From Streptomyces sp. NBC_01298 (GTDB lineage: Bacteria > Actinomycetota > Actinomycetes > Streptomycetales > Streptomycetaceae), in contig NZ_CP108414.1 in the NCBI RefSeq assembly GCF_035978755.1, forward strand, positions 5,394,001 through 5,458,000: a stretch of 64,000 nt of DNA. The letters run 5' to 3'. Below the pieces are notes generated by a model that saw only the letters and a program-made list of their open reading frames with translations, searched no databases and was not told the DNA's origin. Shown here one piece after another: positions 48,797 through 58,472 of this stretch. A program made the translations under genes and the position numbers. Numbering within the stretch: position 1 is the first letter of the stretch; each line of letters begins with the position of its first letter.

Positions 48797-50394
48797 CCGG
48801 TGCCGGAGCGCTTTCCGGACCCCTTGGCAGGCCCCTTCGCGGACCCCTTGGCAGCGCCCCTGGCCTTCGCCTTCCCGCCCGCGGACCCGGCCCCGCCGGC
48901 TTCCCCGCCGGTCCCCAGCCAGCCCGCGAGCTTGCCGCCCCGGGCCACCGCGCGCAGCCGCGCCTCGGCCGCGTCCCGTACCGGGTCCGTGGCCACCACC
49001 AGCAGCTCGTCCCCGCGCCGCAGCACGGTCGACGGCGCCGGTACGAAGCTCCGCGCGTCCCGGACGACCAGCGTGACGGAAGCCCCCGGCGGCAGCCGCA
49101 GCTCGCTCACCTCGACGCCGTGCATCCGCGAGGCGGGCGGGATCGCGAAGGACAGCAGGTGCCCGCGCAGCTTCTCCAGCGGCGCCGACTCGATGCCCAG
49201 GTCGGAGGCGGTCTCGTCGCTGTTGCCGAGCTTCAGCTTGCGCGCCAGCCAGGGCAGGGTCGGGCCCTGGACCAGGGTGTAGACGACGACCAGGACGAAG
49301 ACGATGTTGAAGACCCGCTCGCTGCCCTCGATTCCGGACACCATCGGGATGGTCGCCAGGATGATGGGCACGGCCCCGCGCAGGCCCGCCCAGGACATCA
49401 GCGCCTGCTCCTGCCAGGGCAGCCGGAAGGGCAGCAGGGAGACGAAGACCTCCAGCGGCCGGGCCACCATCGTCAGCACCAGCCCGATGATCACCGCCGG
49501 CCAGAAGTCGTGGACCAGCTCGTGCGGGGTGACCAGCAGGCCCAGCAGCACGAACATGCCGATCTGGGCGATCCAGCCGAGCCCGTCGGCGAATCCCCGG
49601 GTGGCGGGCCAGTGGGGGAGCTTCGCGTTCCCGAGCACCATCGCCGCCAGGTACACCGCGAGGAAGCCGGAGCCGTGCGCCATCGCGCCGGCCGCGTACG
49701 CGGTGATCGCGATCGCCATCACGGCGATCGGGTAGAGGCCCGAGGCGGGCAGGGCCACGTGCCGCAGCCCGTACGAGCCCAGGAAGCCCACCGCCAGGCC
49801 GATCGCGACGCCGATCGCCAGCTCCAGCGCGATCTTGCCTATGAGGACGTACCACTGGTCGACCGGTCCGACGGTCGCGAAGGCCACGACCAGGATGACG
49901 ACGGGGGCGTCGTTGAAGCCGGACTCGGCCTCCAGCACGCCCGTCACCCGGGAGGGGAGCGGGACCTTGCGCAGGACCGAGAAGACGGCCGCGGCGTCGG
50001 TCGAGGAGACGACCGCGCCGATCAGCAGGGCTTGGCGCCATTCGAGTCCGACCAGGTAGTGCGCGCCCGCCGCGGTCACGCTCACGCTGACGGCGACGCC
50101 GACCAGCGACAGCACGATCGCGGCCGGCAGGGCCGGCTTGATCTCTTTCCACTTGGTGCCCAGACCGCCCTCGGCGAGGATCACGACGAGCGCGGCGTAG
50201 CCGATCACCTGGGTCAGCTCGGCGTTGTCGAACACGACGTTGCCGATGCCGTCCTGGCCTATCGCGACACCTATGCCGAGGTAGATGAGCAGGCTGGGGA
50301 GTCCGCTGCGCGAGGAGACGCGCACCGCCGCCACGGCGACGAGCAGCACGAGCGAGCAGACCAGCAGGAGCTCATTGAGCGTGTGGACAGTCAG
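48793..50394 (-). CDS. Cation/proton antiporter, CPA1 family with TrkA-C domain
   Basis: This protein of about 533 residues has roughly 12 helices resembling NhaP2/CvrA-type potassium/proton antiporters. Visible are GLPSLLIYLGIGVAIGQDG, VVSSTDAAAVFSVLR, the ion-site LEAESGFNDAPVVI and SWAGLRGAVPIILA. A C-terminal RCK_C/TrkA-C domain (GVEVSELRLPPGASVTLVVR ... TVLRRGDELLVVA) probably senses nucleotides or ions, and a Lys/Gly/Ala-rich tail ends the protein. The homology begins at TVHTLNELLLVC. The codon there is CTG (50394) with GAGGAAAGGG 7 nt upstream, so a CTG start is proposed; ATG 50481 is the conventional alternative. Confidence 0.88.
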   Translation of the reverse strand: MTVHTLNELLLVCSLVLLVAVAAVRVSSRSGLPSLLIYLGIGVAIGQDGIGNVVFDNAELTQVIGYAALVVILAEGGLGTKWKEIKPALPAAIVLSLVGVAVSVSVTAAGAHYLVGLEWRQALLIGAVVSSTDAAAVFSVLRKVPLPSRVTGVLEAESGFNDAPVVILVVAFATVGPVDQWYVLIGKIALELAIGVAIGLAVGFLGSYGLRHVALPASGLYPIAVMAIAITAYAAGAMAHGSGFLAVYLAAMVLGNAKLPHWPATRGFADGLGWIAQIGMFVLLGLLVTPHELVHDFWPAVIIGLVLTMVARPLEVFVSLLPFRLPWQEQALMSWAGLRGAVPIILATIPMVSGIEGSERVFNIVFVLVVVYTLVQGPTLPWLARKLKLGNSDETASDLGIESAPLEKLRGHLLSFAIPPASRMHGVEVSELRLPPGASVTLVVRDARSFVPAPSTVLRRGDELLVVATDPVRDAAEARLRAVARGGKLAGWLGTGGEAGGAGSAGGKAKARGAAKGSAKGPAKGSGKRSGTG

Positions 50395-50669
50395 CGGGCG
50401 GCCCTTTCCTCGACGTGCCTGACGATGACGGAACGAGGACGTCGGACGGACGGATCGTTCCGGCAGGGGCACGGACGGCAAGTACTTCGTTACCTTACCT
50501 AATCTTTGACGCGCCCTTTACTCGATAGCCACATTGTGAAACGCCTGAGGGGCTCTGTCCTCATGACCTGTCGTCATGAGCTCGACCCCTGGCGGATCAA
50601 CGCACCCGGTCCTGCGCCTATGGTTGCTCCCAGCACTCCCAGGACCACCCTGCCCCTCTAAGGACAGCG

Positions 50670-53522
50670 ATGCCCGCCAACGAAACCGCCCCTTCCGTCA
50701 AGAAGAAGGGACGACGCGCCCGTCTGATCGTGCTCGTCCTGGTCCTGGCGCTCTTCGCTGGCCTCGGGTACGGGGCGTACTGGAGCGTGGACAGCGTGCG
50801 GGCCTCGTTCCCGCAGACCACCGGCTCCCTGAAGGTGCCCGGCCTGACCGGGCCCGTCGACGTCAAGCGCGACGCCAACGGAATCCCCCAGCTGTACGCC
50901 GACTCCGACGAGGACCTCTTCCGCGCGCAGGGCTTCGTGCACGCGCAGGACCGGTTCTGGGAGATGGACGTACGCCGCCACATGACCTCCGGGCGGCTCT
51001 CCGAGATGTTCGGCTCCGGCCAGGTCGAGACGGACGCCTTCCTGCGCACGCTCGGCTGGCGCCAGGTCGCGCAGCAGGAGTACGACACCAAGCTGTCGGC
51101 CGACACCAAGAAGTACCTGCGGGCCTACGCCGACGGGGTCAACGCGTACCTCAAGGACAAGTCCGGCAAGGACCTCTCCGTCGAGCACGCCGCCCTCAAG
51201 CTCAGCGACGACTACCAGCCCGAGCAGTGGACCCCGGTCGACTCGGTGGCCTGGCTCAAGGCGATGGCCTGGGACCTGCGCGGCAACATGCAGGACGAGA
51301 TCGACCGCGCGCTGATGACGGGCAAGCTCTCGCAGGCGCAGATCAACGACCTCTACCCGCCGTACCCCTTCGACCGGAACCGTCCGATCGTCGAGGGCGG
51401 CACCGTCAAGGGCGGCAAGTACACCCCCGCGGCCGCTCCCGGCTCCGGCAGCCCGGTGGGCTCCACCACCGGCGGGCAGGGCACCACCACCGGCTCGCAG
51501 GTCTCCTCGCGGACGACCGGGCAGACCACCGGCGAGACCGGCCTGGCCGGCAACGCCACCGCCCAGGGCGCGACCGTGGGCCTGCGCAGCTCGCTCAGCG
51601 CGCTGGCGAGCACCCTCGACACGATCCCCGCGATCCTCGGCCCGGCCGGCAGCGGCATCGGCTCGAACTCCTGGGTCGTCGCCGGCAAGTACACGACCAC
51701 CGGCAAGCCGCTGCTCGCGAACGACCCGCACCTCTCCCCCCAGCTGCCCTCGGTCTGGTACCAGATGGGCCTGCACTGCCGGGCGGCCTCGGCCGCGTGC
51801 CAGTACGACGTGGCCGGCTACACCTTCTCCGGCATGCCGGGCGTGGTCATCGGCCACAACGCCGACATCGCCTGGGGCATGACCAACCTCGGCGCCGACG
51901 TGACCGACCTCTACCTGGAGCAGGTCAAGCCCGAGGGCTACGTCTACGACGGCAAGACGCTCCCCTTCACCACCCGCGAAGAGGTCATCAAGATCGCCGG
52001 CGGCGGTGAGAAGAAGATCACCGTGCGGTCCACCAACAACGGCCCGCTGATCTCCGACCGCAGCGACGAGATCGCCACGGTCGGCTCCCGCGCCCCCGTG
52101 AGCAGCGCCGCCCCCGACCGCGGCAGCGGCTACGGCGTCTCCCTGCGCTGGACCGCGCTGGACCCGGGCAAGTCGATGGACGCGGTCTTCAAGCTCGACC
52201 GGGCCAAGAACTTCCAGGAGTTCCGCACCGCGGCCCGCGACTTCGAGGTCCCCTCGCAGAACCTGATCTACGCCGACAACAAGGGCGCCAACGGCAACAT
52301 CGGCTACCAGGCCCCCGGCCGCATCCCGATGCGCACCAACGGCGACGGCAAGATGCCGGCCCCCGGCTGGGACTCCAAGTACGCCTGGAAGGGCGGCAAG
52401 GACGGCAACGCCGGCTACGTCCCGCAGGACGAGATGCCGTGGGCGCTCAACCCGGACCGCGGCTTCATCGTGACCGCGAACCAGGCCGTCACCGAGACCG
52501 GTCAGGGCAAGTACCCGTACGTGCTGACGACCGACTGGGGCTACGGCGCCCGCAGTCAGCGGATCAACGACCTCATCGAGGCGAAGATCAAGGACAGCGG
52601 GAAGATCTCCACCGACGACATGCGCACCATGCAGATGGACAACAGCAGCGAGATCGCCGCGCTGCTGACCCCGATGCTGGCCAAGATCGACGTCTCGGAC
52701 CCGGACGTCCGCTCCGCGCAGAAGCTGCTGGAGGGCTGGAACTACACCCAGGAGCCCGACTCGGCGGCCGCCGCGTACTTCAACGCGGTCTGGCGCAACA
52801 TCCTCAAGCTGGCCTTCGGCGACAAGATGCCCAAGGAGCTGCGGGTCGAGGGCAGCTGCATGAACGTCCCCGAGTCGACGACCGGCCCGGCCGACGACCT
52901 CGTGACGATGGTCCGCGAATGCGGTGAGCGCGCCTCCGACTCGGCGCAGCCGGACGGCGGGGACCGCTGGTTCGAGGTGGTCCGCCGCCTGGTCAAGGAC
53001 GAGGACTCGGCCTGGTGGCAGGCGCCCGCCGTCGGCCGCACCGTGGCCGCCACCACCACCCGCGACCAGCTCTTCGCGCGGGCCATGAAGGACGCCCGCT
53101 GGGAGCTGACCGCCAAGCTCGGCAAGGACCAGTCGACCTGGAGCTGGGGCCGCATGCACCAGCTGATGCTGAAGAACCAGACGATCGGCACCGAGGGCCC
53201 CGGCTACCTCCAGTGGCTCCTCAACCGCGGCCCCTGGAACCTGGGCGGCGGCGAGGCCACCGTCAACGCGACCGGCTGGAACGCCTCCAGCGGGTACGGG
53301 GTCACCTGGGTGCCGTCGATGCGGATGGTCGTGAACCTCGCCGACTTCGACAAGTCCCGCTGGATCAACCTGACGGGCGCCTCGGGGCACGCGTACCACG
53401 ACCACTACACGGACCAGACCTCGCTGTGGGCCAAGGGCGAACTGCTCGACTGGCCCTTCGGGAAGGACGCCGTGGACAAGGCCACGATCGACACCCTGAC
53501 CCTCCAGCCCGAGGGTTCGTGA
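50670..53522 (+). CDS. Penicillin acylase family Ntn-hydrolase
   Basis: This 950-residue exported or membrane-anchored amidase has one N-terminal helix (RLIVLVLVLALFAGLGYGAYW) after a basic segment. An alpha-chain region follows, starting VDVKRDANGIPQLYADSDEDLFRAQGFVHAQDRF. The Gly/Ser/Thr-rich linker at about 255-300 is where autoprocessing enzymes have a spacer peptide. The mature beta chain should begin at Ser332 (GIG|SNSWVVAG), the N-terminal nucleophile. Substrates of such Streptomyces enzymes include acyl-homoserine lactones, lipopeptides and beta-lactams; none can be chosen here. ATG 50670 follows AAGGA. Confidence 0.93.
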   Translation: MPANETAPSVKKKGRRARLIVLVLVLALFAGLGYGAYWSVDSVRASFPQTTGSLKVPGLTGPVDVKRDANGIPQLYADSDEDLFRAQGFVHAQDRFWEMDVRRHMTSGRLSEMFGSGQVETDAFLRTLGWRQVAQQEYDTKLSADTKKYLRAYADGVNAYLKDKSGKDLSVEHAALKLSDDYQPEQWTPVDSVAWLKAMAWDLRGNMQDEIDRALMTGKLSQAQINDLYPPYPFDRNRPIVEGGTVKGGKYTPAAAPGSGSPVGSTTGGQGTTTGSQVSSRTTGQTTGETGLAGNATAQGATVGLRSSLSALASTLDTIPAILGPAGSGIGSNSWVVAGKYTTTGKPLLANDPHLSPQLPSVWYQMGLHCRAASAACQYDVAGYTFSGMPGVVIGHNADIAWGMTNLGADVTDLYLEQVKPEGYVYDGKTLPFTTREEVIKIAGGGEKKITVRSTNNGPLISDRSDEIATVGSRAPVSSAAPDRGSGYGVSLRWTALDPGKSMDAVFKLDRAKNFQEFRTAARDFEVPSQNLIYADNKGANGNIGYQAPGRIPMRTNGDGKMPAPGWDSKYAWKGGKDGNAGYVPQDEMPWALNPDRGFIVTANQAVTETGQGKYPYVLTTDWGYGARSQRINDLIEAKIKDSGKISTDDMRTMQMDNSSEIAALLTPMLAKIDVSDPDVRSAQKLLEGWNYTQEPDSAAAAYFNAVWRNILKLAFGDKMPKELRVEGSCMNVPESTTGPADDLVTMVRECGERASDSAQPDGGDRWFEVVRRLVKDEDSAWWQAPAVGRTVAATTTRDQLFARAMKDARWELTAKLGKDQSTWSWGRMHQLMLKNQTIGTEGPGYLQWLLNRGPWNLGGGEATVNATGWNASSGYGVTWVPSMRMVVNLADFDKSRWINLTGASGHAYHDHYTDQTSLWAKGELLDWPFGKDAVDKATIDTLTLQPEGS

Positions 53523-53531
53523 CGATCGCGC

Positions 53532-54143
53532 TCAAGCGCTGAAGCGGAGCACCCCCGACGGGGTGGCCACCGCCTGAACGGGGTGGTCGTGCGGTTCCTC
53601 CGGGACCCGCGCGACCACCTCGTCGTCGTAGAGCAGCACGACCAGCGCGGGATGCGCCCCGGCGCGCTCCAGCCGCTCCAGCACCCGGTCGTACGAGCCT
53701 CCGCCCCGGCCGAGCCGCATCCCCCGCCGGTCCACGGCCAGTCCGGGCAGCAGGACGGTGTCGGCGCCGGTCACCGCGTCCGGCCCGAGGCGGGGCCCGG
53801 CGGGCTCCAGGAGCCGCATCTTCCCCGGGTGCGCGGCCTCGGCCAGGCTCTCCGGGCCTTCGTACGCAGCCCAGTCGAGGTCGTTGTCGGGCAGCAGGAC
53901 GGGCAGCAGCACGCGGGTGCCGGCCGCCCGGAGGGCGTCGAGCAGTTCGTGGGTGCCGGGTTCGGAGCCGATGGAGACGTAGGCGGCCACGGTCCGGGCG
54001 GAGCCGAGTTCGGGCAGGCGCAGCGCGGTGCGGGAGAGGGCGCCGGCCGTGGTGCGCAGGGTGTCGGCGGACAAGGCGCGGCGGGCCGAGAGGAGTTGCC
54101 GGCGCAGCTCCGTCTTGGCCCTCGAAGGCTGGTTCTCCGTCAT
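53532..54143 (-). CDS. 5-formyltetrahydrofolate cyclo-ligase
   Basis: This 203-residue enzyme converts 5-formyl-THF to 5,10-methenyl-THF with ATP. Motifs are KTELRRQLLSARRAL (N-terminal ATP-site basic region), VAAYVSIGSEPGT, LLPVLLPDNDLDW, and the signature VLLPGLAVDRRGMRLGRGGGSYDRVLE. It is divergent from galU and the arrangement is the same as in mycobacteria. ATG 54143 follows GGGAGACGAGCC. Confidence 0.94.
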   Translation of the reverse strand: MTENQPSRAKTELRRQLLSARRALSADTLRTTAGALSRTALRLPELGSARTVAAYVSIGSEPGTHELLDALRAAGTRVLLPVLLPDNDLDWAAYEGPESLAEAAHPGKMRLLEPAGPRLGPDAVTGADTVLLPGLAVDRRGMRLGRGGGSYDRVLERLERAGAHPALVVLLYDDEVVARVPEEPHDHPVQAVATPSGVLRFSA

Positions 54144-54235
54144 GGCTGGCTCGTCTCCCTTTCTATCCGGGTAAAGCTGATCATGTTCATCTGAACCTCA
54201 CGTGGCTCTCATCGCGAGCGACTATCGTTCCGCCC

Positions 54236-55138
54236 ATGACTCAGTTGCACCCCGTGATCAAAAAGGCCGTCATCCCGGCCGCGGGCCTCGGCACTCGGTT
54301 CCTTCCCGCAACCAAGGCGACACCCAAGGAAATGCTTCCTGTGGTGGACAAGCCGGCCATCCAGTACGTCGTCGAGGAGGCCGTGTCGGCCGGCCTCGAC
54401 GACATTCTCATGATCACGGGCCGTAACAAGCGCGCCCTCGAAGACCACTTCGACCGCAACTACGAGCTGGAGTCGGCGCTCATCGCCAAGGGCGACGACG
54501 ACAAGCTCAAGAAGGTCCAGGAGTCCAGCGACCTGGCCACCATGCACTACGTCCGCCAGGGCGACCCCCGGGGCCTGGGCCACGCCGTGCTGTGCGCCGA
54601 GCCGCACGTCGGCGACGAGCCCTTCGCCGTCCTCCTCGGCGACGACCTCATCGACCCCCGCGACCCGCTGCTGCGCCGGATGACGGAGATCCAGCAGCGC
54701 GCCGGCGGCACCGTCGTCGCGCTGATGGAGGTCGATCCCTCCCAGGTCCACCTCTACGGCTGCGCCGCGGTCGAGCCCACCGACGAGGCGGACGTGGTCC
54801 GCATCACCGGTCTCGTGGAGAAGCCGGACGCCGCGGACGCGCCCAGCAATTACGCGGTCATCGGACGATACGTACTCGATCCGGCGATCTTCGGCATACT
54901 GCGTGAGACCGAGCCGGGCCGCGGCAACGAGATCCAGCTGACCGACGCCCTGCAGAAGCTGGCCGCGGACGAGACCGTCGGCGGCCCGGTGCACGGCGTG
55001 GTCTTCCGGGGCCGCCGCTACGACACCGGGGACCGCGGGGACTACCTGCGGGCCATCGTCCGACTCGCGTGCGAGCGTGAGGACCTGGGCCCGGAGTTCC
55101 GCACCTGGCTTCACCATTACGTCACGGAGGAGATGTAG
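54236..55138 (+). CDS. galU: UTP-glucose-1-phosphate uridylyltransferase
   Basis: This 300-residue nucleotidyltransferase makes UDP-glucose, a precursor for trehalose, glycogen-related and cell-surface glycans, including possibly the polysaccharide made by the operon at 4020-14515. It has KAVIPAAGLGTRFLPATKATPKEMLPVVDKPAIQYVVEEA, the classic GalU N-terminus, then RQGDPRGLGHAVLCAEPHVGDEPFAVLLGDDL and the VEKP sugar-binding region. It heads a run of same-strand genes (moeA, moaC, mog, rimJ-like). Confidence 0.96.
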   Translation: MTQLHPVIKKAVIPAAGLGTRFLPATKATPKEMLPVVDKPAIQYVVEEAVSAGLDDILMITGRNKRALEDHFDRNYELESALIAKGDDDKLKKVQESSDLATMHYVRQGDPRGLGHAVLCAEPHVGDEPFAVLLGDDLIDPRDPLLRRMTEIQQRAGGTVVALMEVDPSQVHLYGCAAVEPTDEADVVRITGLVEKPDAADAPSNYAVIGRYVLDPAIFGILRETEPGRGNEIQLTDALQKLAADETVGGPVHGVVFRGRRYDTGDRGDYLRAIVRLACEREDLGPEFRTWLHHYVTEEM

Positions 55139-55142
55139 GACC

Positions 55143-56486
55143 TTGAGCAAGCCCGAAGCAGCGCAGGACACCGACCCCCAGCGACTCTGGTCGGTGGACG
55201 AGCACCTGGCGGACGTCCTGGCCACGGTCCGGCCGCTGGAGCCCATCGAGCTCCAGCTGCTGGACGCCCAGGGCTGTGTCCTGGTCGAGGACGTCACCGT
55301 GCCCGTCGCCCTGCCGCCCTTCGACAACAGCTCGATGGACGGGTACGCCGTCCGGACCGCCGACGTCCAGGGCGCCAGCGAGGAGTTCCCCGCGGTGCTG
55401 ACGGTCATCGGGGACGTGGCGGCCGGTGACGGCGAGCTGCCGACCGTCGGCCCCGGCCAGGCCGCCCGGATCATGACCGGCGCTCCGCTGCCCCCCGGCG
55501 CGGAAGCCGTCGTACCGGTCGAGTGGACCGACGGCGGCACGGGCGGCGGCGCCGCCTCGGGGATGACCCCCGCCAGCGAGTCGCCCGAGGGCGCCGCGGG
55601 CGAGGTACGGGTCCACCGCCCCGCCGAGGCGCGGGCGCACGTCCGCTCGCGCGGCAGCGACGTACAGGCCGGGGACCTCGCGCTCGCCGCGGGCACGGTC
55701 CTCGGGCCGCCGCAGATCGCCCTGCTGGCCGCCATCGGGCGGGGCACCGTACGGGTGCGTCCGCGCCCGCGCGTGGTCGTGCTGTCCACCGGCAGCGAGC
55801 TGGTGCAGCCCGGCGAGGCCCTGGCGCCCGGCACGATCTACGACTCCAACAGCTTCGCCCTCGCCGCCGCGGCGCGGGACGCCGGAGCCATCGCCTACCG
55901 GGTCGGAGCCGTCGCCGACGACGCCGACACCCTGCGCTCCACCATCGAGGACCAGCTCATCCGGGCCGACCTGCTCGTCACCACGGGCGGGGTCAGCGTC
56001 GGCGCGTACGACGTGGTCAAGGAGGCCCTCACGGACCTCTCCACGGGTGACGACGATGTGGACGGCGCCGGGATCGACTTCCGCAAGCTCGCCATGCAGC
56101 CCGGCAAGCCCCAGGGGTTCGGCACCATCGGCCCCGACCACACCCCGCTGCTGGCCCTGCCCGGAAACCCGGTCTCCTCCTACGTCTCCTTCGAGCTGTT
56201 CGTGCGCCCCGCGATCCGCGCCCTCATGGGCCTGCCCGCCTCCGAGGTCAGCCGGCCGAGCGTGCGCGCGGTGCTCAAGGCGGACAAGGCGATCGGCTCC
56301 CCGGCCGGCCGCCGGCAGTTCCTGCGCGGCAAGTACGACGCCCAGAGCGGCACGGTCAGCCCGGTCGGCGGAGCGGGCTCGCACCTGATCGCCGCGCTGG
56401 CGCACGCCGACTCGCTGATGGTCGTACCGGAGGACGTGACCTCGGTGGAGCCCGGGGCCGAGCTGGAAGTGGTCCTGCTCGGCTGA
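55143..56486 (+). CDS. moeA: Molybdopterin molybdotransferase MoeA / gephyrin-like Glp
   Basis: This protein of about 447 residues has the MoeA domains: SVDEHLADVLATV, LPPFDNSSMDGYAVR, GQAARIMTGAPLPPGAEAVVPVE, LVTTGGVSVGAYDVVKEAL and LALPGNPVSSYVSFELF. It inserts molybdate into adenylated molybdopterin, which the molybdenum nitrate reductase in this window would need. In actinobacteria the copy between galU and a rimJ-like gene has also been described as Glp, an FtsZ-binding division protein. The gene order here is that one. The start appears to be TTG 55143 with AGGA directly before it. Confidence 0.92.
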   Translation: MSKPEAAQDTDPQRLWSVDEHLADVLATVRPLEPIELQLLDAQGCVLVEDVTVPVALPPFDNSSMDGYAVRTADVQGASEEFPAVLTVIGDVAAGDGELPTVGPGQAARIMTGAPLPPGAEAVVPVEWTDGGTGGGAASGMTPASESPEGAAGEVRVHRPAEARAHVRSRGSDVQAGDLALAAGTVLGPPQIALLAAIGRGTVRVRPRPRVVVLSTGSELVQPGEALAPGTIYDSNSFALAAAARDAGAIAYRVGAVADDADTLRSTIEDQLIRADLLVTTGGVSVGAYDVVKEALTDLSTGDDDVDGAGIDFRKLAMQPGKPQGFGTIGPDHTPLLALPGNPVSSYVSFELFVRPAIRALMGLPASEVSRPSVRAVLKADKAIGSPAGRRQFLRGKYDAQSGTVSPVGGAGSHLIAALAHADSLMVVPEDVTSVEPGAELEVVLLG

Positions 56487-56559
56487 GGTCGGGCCGATGC
56501 GGGTAGCGTGTTGCACCACACAGGCCCTTGCGGGGCCCGGACGGGAGCGGCACGCAGAT

Positions 56560-57096
56560 ATGGCAGCGACTTCCCGGGGGGAAACCCCCGGACCCCCTCA
56601 GCAGAGCAGCGCCGGCGGCGCCGCCGGCACCAGGCTGACGCACATCGACGAGGCCGGCGCGGCCCGGATGGTCGACGTCTCGGCGAAGGACGTCACCACC
56701 CGGACGGCGCGGGCCAGCGGCCGCGTGCTCGTCTCTCCCCGGGTCATCGAACTGCTGCGGGGCGAGGGCGTGCCCAAGGGCGACGCCCTCGCCACCGCGC
56801 GGATCGCCGGGATCATGGGGGCGAAGAAGACCCCCGACCTGATCCCGCTGTGCCACCCGCTGGCCGTCTCCGGGGTGAAGGTGGACCTGAAGGTCACCGA
56901 CGACGCCGTCGAGATCCTCGCCACCGTCAAGACCACGGACCGTACGGGCGTCGAGATGGAGGCGCTGACCGCCGTCGCGGTCGCCGGGCTCACCGTCATC
57001 GACATGGTCAAGGCCGTCGACAAGGGCGCGGTCATCACCGACGTCCGGGTCGAGGAGAAGACGGGCGGCAAGTCCGGCGACTGGGCGCGCTCGTGA
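56560..57096 (+). CDS. moaC: Cyclic pyranopterin monophosphate synthase
   Basis: The product is about 178 residues, with an extra ~20-residue disordered N-terminus. It converts the MoaA product to cyclic pyranopterin in molybdenum cofactor synthesis. Motifs are LTHIDEAGAARMVDVSAKDVT, GIMGAKKTPDLIPLCHPLAVSG, TTDRTGVEMEALTAVAVA and the C-terminal EKTGGKSGDW. Its stop overlaps the mog start as GTGA. The start is not certain; ATG 56560 was chosen as the first methionine near a GGGAG. Confidence 0.94.
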   Translation: MAATSRGETPGPPQQSSAGGAAGTRLTHIDEAGAARMVDVSAKDVTTRTARASGRVLVSPRVIELLRGEGVPKGDALATARIAGIMGAKKTPDLIPLCHPLAVSGVKVDLKVTDDAVEILATVKTTDRTGVEMEALTAVAVAGLTVIDMVKAVDKGAVITDVRVEEKTGGKSGDWARS

Positions 57097-57677
57097 ACGC
57101 CCCGCGCGGCGGCGAGGTCCACAGCCACGCACACGCCCCCGAGGCGGCCCCCGCGACGCCCGCCGCCCCGGCGCTGCGCGCGCTGGTGGTCACGGCCTCG
57201 AACCGGGCCTCCCAGGGCGTCTACGCGGACAAGGGCGGCCCGGTCCTCGCCGAGGGCCTGAGCGCGCTCGGCTTCGCGGTGGACGGCCCGCGCGTGGTCC
57301 CCGACGGGAACCCCGTGGAGGCGGCCCTGCGCGAGGGCGTGGCCGCCGGGTACGACGTCATCCTGACCACCGGCGGCACCGGCATCTCGCCGACCGACCG
57401 GACCCCCGACGCCACCGCCCGGGTACTGGACTACGAGATCCCGGGCATCCCGCAGGCGATCCGCGCCGAGTCCCTGGCGAAGGTGCCCACCGCGGCCCTG
57501 TCCCGGGGGCTGGCGGGCGTGGCCGGACACACCCTGATCGTGAACCTGCCCGGTTCCACCGGCGGCGTCCGCGACGGGATCGCGGTCCTGTCCTGCGTCC
57601 TGCTGCACGCCGTGGACCAGATCCGCGGCGGCGACCACCCTCGTCCCGAGGGCAGACCGCCGGGGAGCGCGAGCTGA
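57093..57677 (+). CDS. mog: Molybdopterin adenylyltransferase (MogA/MoaB family)
   Basis: The product is about 194 residues, with a His-rich N-terminal extension (GGEVHSHAHAPEA). The catalytic core has LVVTASNRASQGVYADKGGP, VILTTGGTGISPTDRTPDAT, ALSRGLAGVAGHTLIVNLPGSTGG. It activates molybdopterin with ATP before MoeA inserts molybdate. It is coupled to moaC and to the GNAT gene that follows, whose CTGA overlap shares its stop. Confidence 0.93.
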   Translation: MNAPRGGEVHSHAHAPEAAPATPAAPALRALVVTASNRASQGVYADKGGPVLAEGLSALGFAVDGPRVVPDGNPVEAALREGVAAGYDVILTTGGTGISPTDRTPDATARVLDYEIPGIPQAIRAESLAKVPTAALSRGLAGVAGHTLIVNLPGSTGGVRDGIAVLSCVLLHAVDQIRGGDHPRPEGRPPGSAS

Positions 57678-58315
57678 ACGGCCCCTCCTGGCCGGTGGTG
57701 CTGGCGGACGGCGATGTCACGCTCCGGCCGATAAAACTGCGGGACCAGGCCGCCTGGCGCGAGGTCAACCGCCGCAACCGCGACTGGCTGCGGCCCTGGG
57801 AGGCGACGATCCCGCCGCCCGCGCCCTGGGGGCCGGTGATCCAGCGGCCGACCTACCGTCAGATGGTGCGCCACCTGCGGGCGGAGGCGAACGCGGGGCG
57901 CATGCTGCCCTTCGTCATCGAGTACCAGGGCCGGCTGGTCGGCCAGTTGACGGTCGCCGGGATCACCTGGGGCTCGATGTGCGCGGGCCACGTGGGCTAC
58001 TGGGTGGACCGGGACGTGGCGGGCCGCGGGGTGATGCCCACGGCGGTCGCGCTGGCGGTGGACCACTGCTTCGCGAAGGTCGGTCTGCACCGGATCGAGG
58101 TGTGCATCCGCCCGGAGAACGGTCCGAGCCGGCGGGTGGTGGAGAAGCTCGGCTTCCGCGAGGAGGGACTGCGCCCGCGGTACCTGCACATCGACGGAGC
58201 CTGGCGCGATCACCTCGTGTACGCGCTGACGGCGGAGGAGGCGCGCGAGGGGCTGCTGCGCCGCTGGCACCGCGAACGTCATCCGTCCGGTCCATCCACG
58301 CCGTCCGGACAATAG
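57674..58315 (+). CDS. RimJ/RimL-type GNAT acetyltransferase
   Basis: This roughly 213-residue N-acetyltransferase has the RimJ pattern: VTLRPIKLRDQAAWREVNRRNRDWLRPWE, GYWVDRDVAGRGVMPTAVALAVDHCF (acetyl-CoA loop) and LHRIEVCIRPENGPSRRVVEKLGFREEG. The conserved region begins before the first GTG (57695). A CTG at 57674, overlapping the mog stop as CTGA and preceded by GGGGAG at 6 nt, is therefore the likely start. A homologue follows moeA in mycobacteria. Confidence 0.88.
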   Translation: MNGPSWPVVLADGDVTLRPIKLRDQAAWREVNRRNRDWLRPWEATIPPPAPWGPVIQRPTYRQMVRHLRAEANAGRMLPFVIEYQGRLVGQLTVAGITWGSMCAGHVGYWVDRDVAGRGVMPTAVALAVDHCFAKVGLHRIEVCIRPENGPSRRVVEKLGFREEGLRPRYLHIDGAWRDHLVYALTAEEAREGLLRRWHRERHPSGPSTPSGQ

Positions 58316-58472
58316 AAATCCGATATCTGTTCGAATTCTTTCGCGCAATGACCGATTCGCCCATAACCTGATCCGAAGAATCACAAAAAAAGTCCGTGAT
58401 ATCAGCGAGATCGTGCGACACGCCGTCCCAATTGGCGGATCCGCCCGGCCGCGCCCCTCTACGGTGTGGGGT

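Noticed and set aside
50485..50510. Possible DmdR/IdeR iron box in the antiporter upstream region (TTAGGTAAGG)
   Set aside because: Only about half of the 19-bp consensus matches and the second arm is not symmetric.
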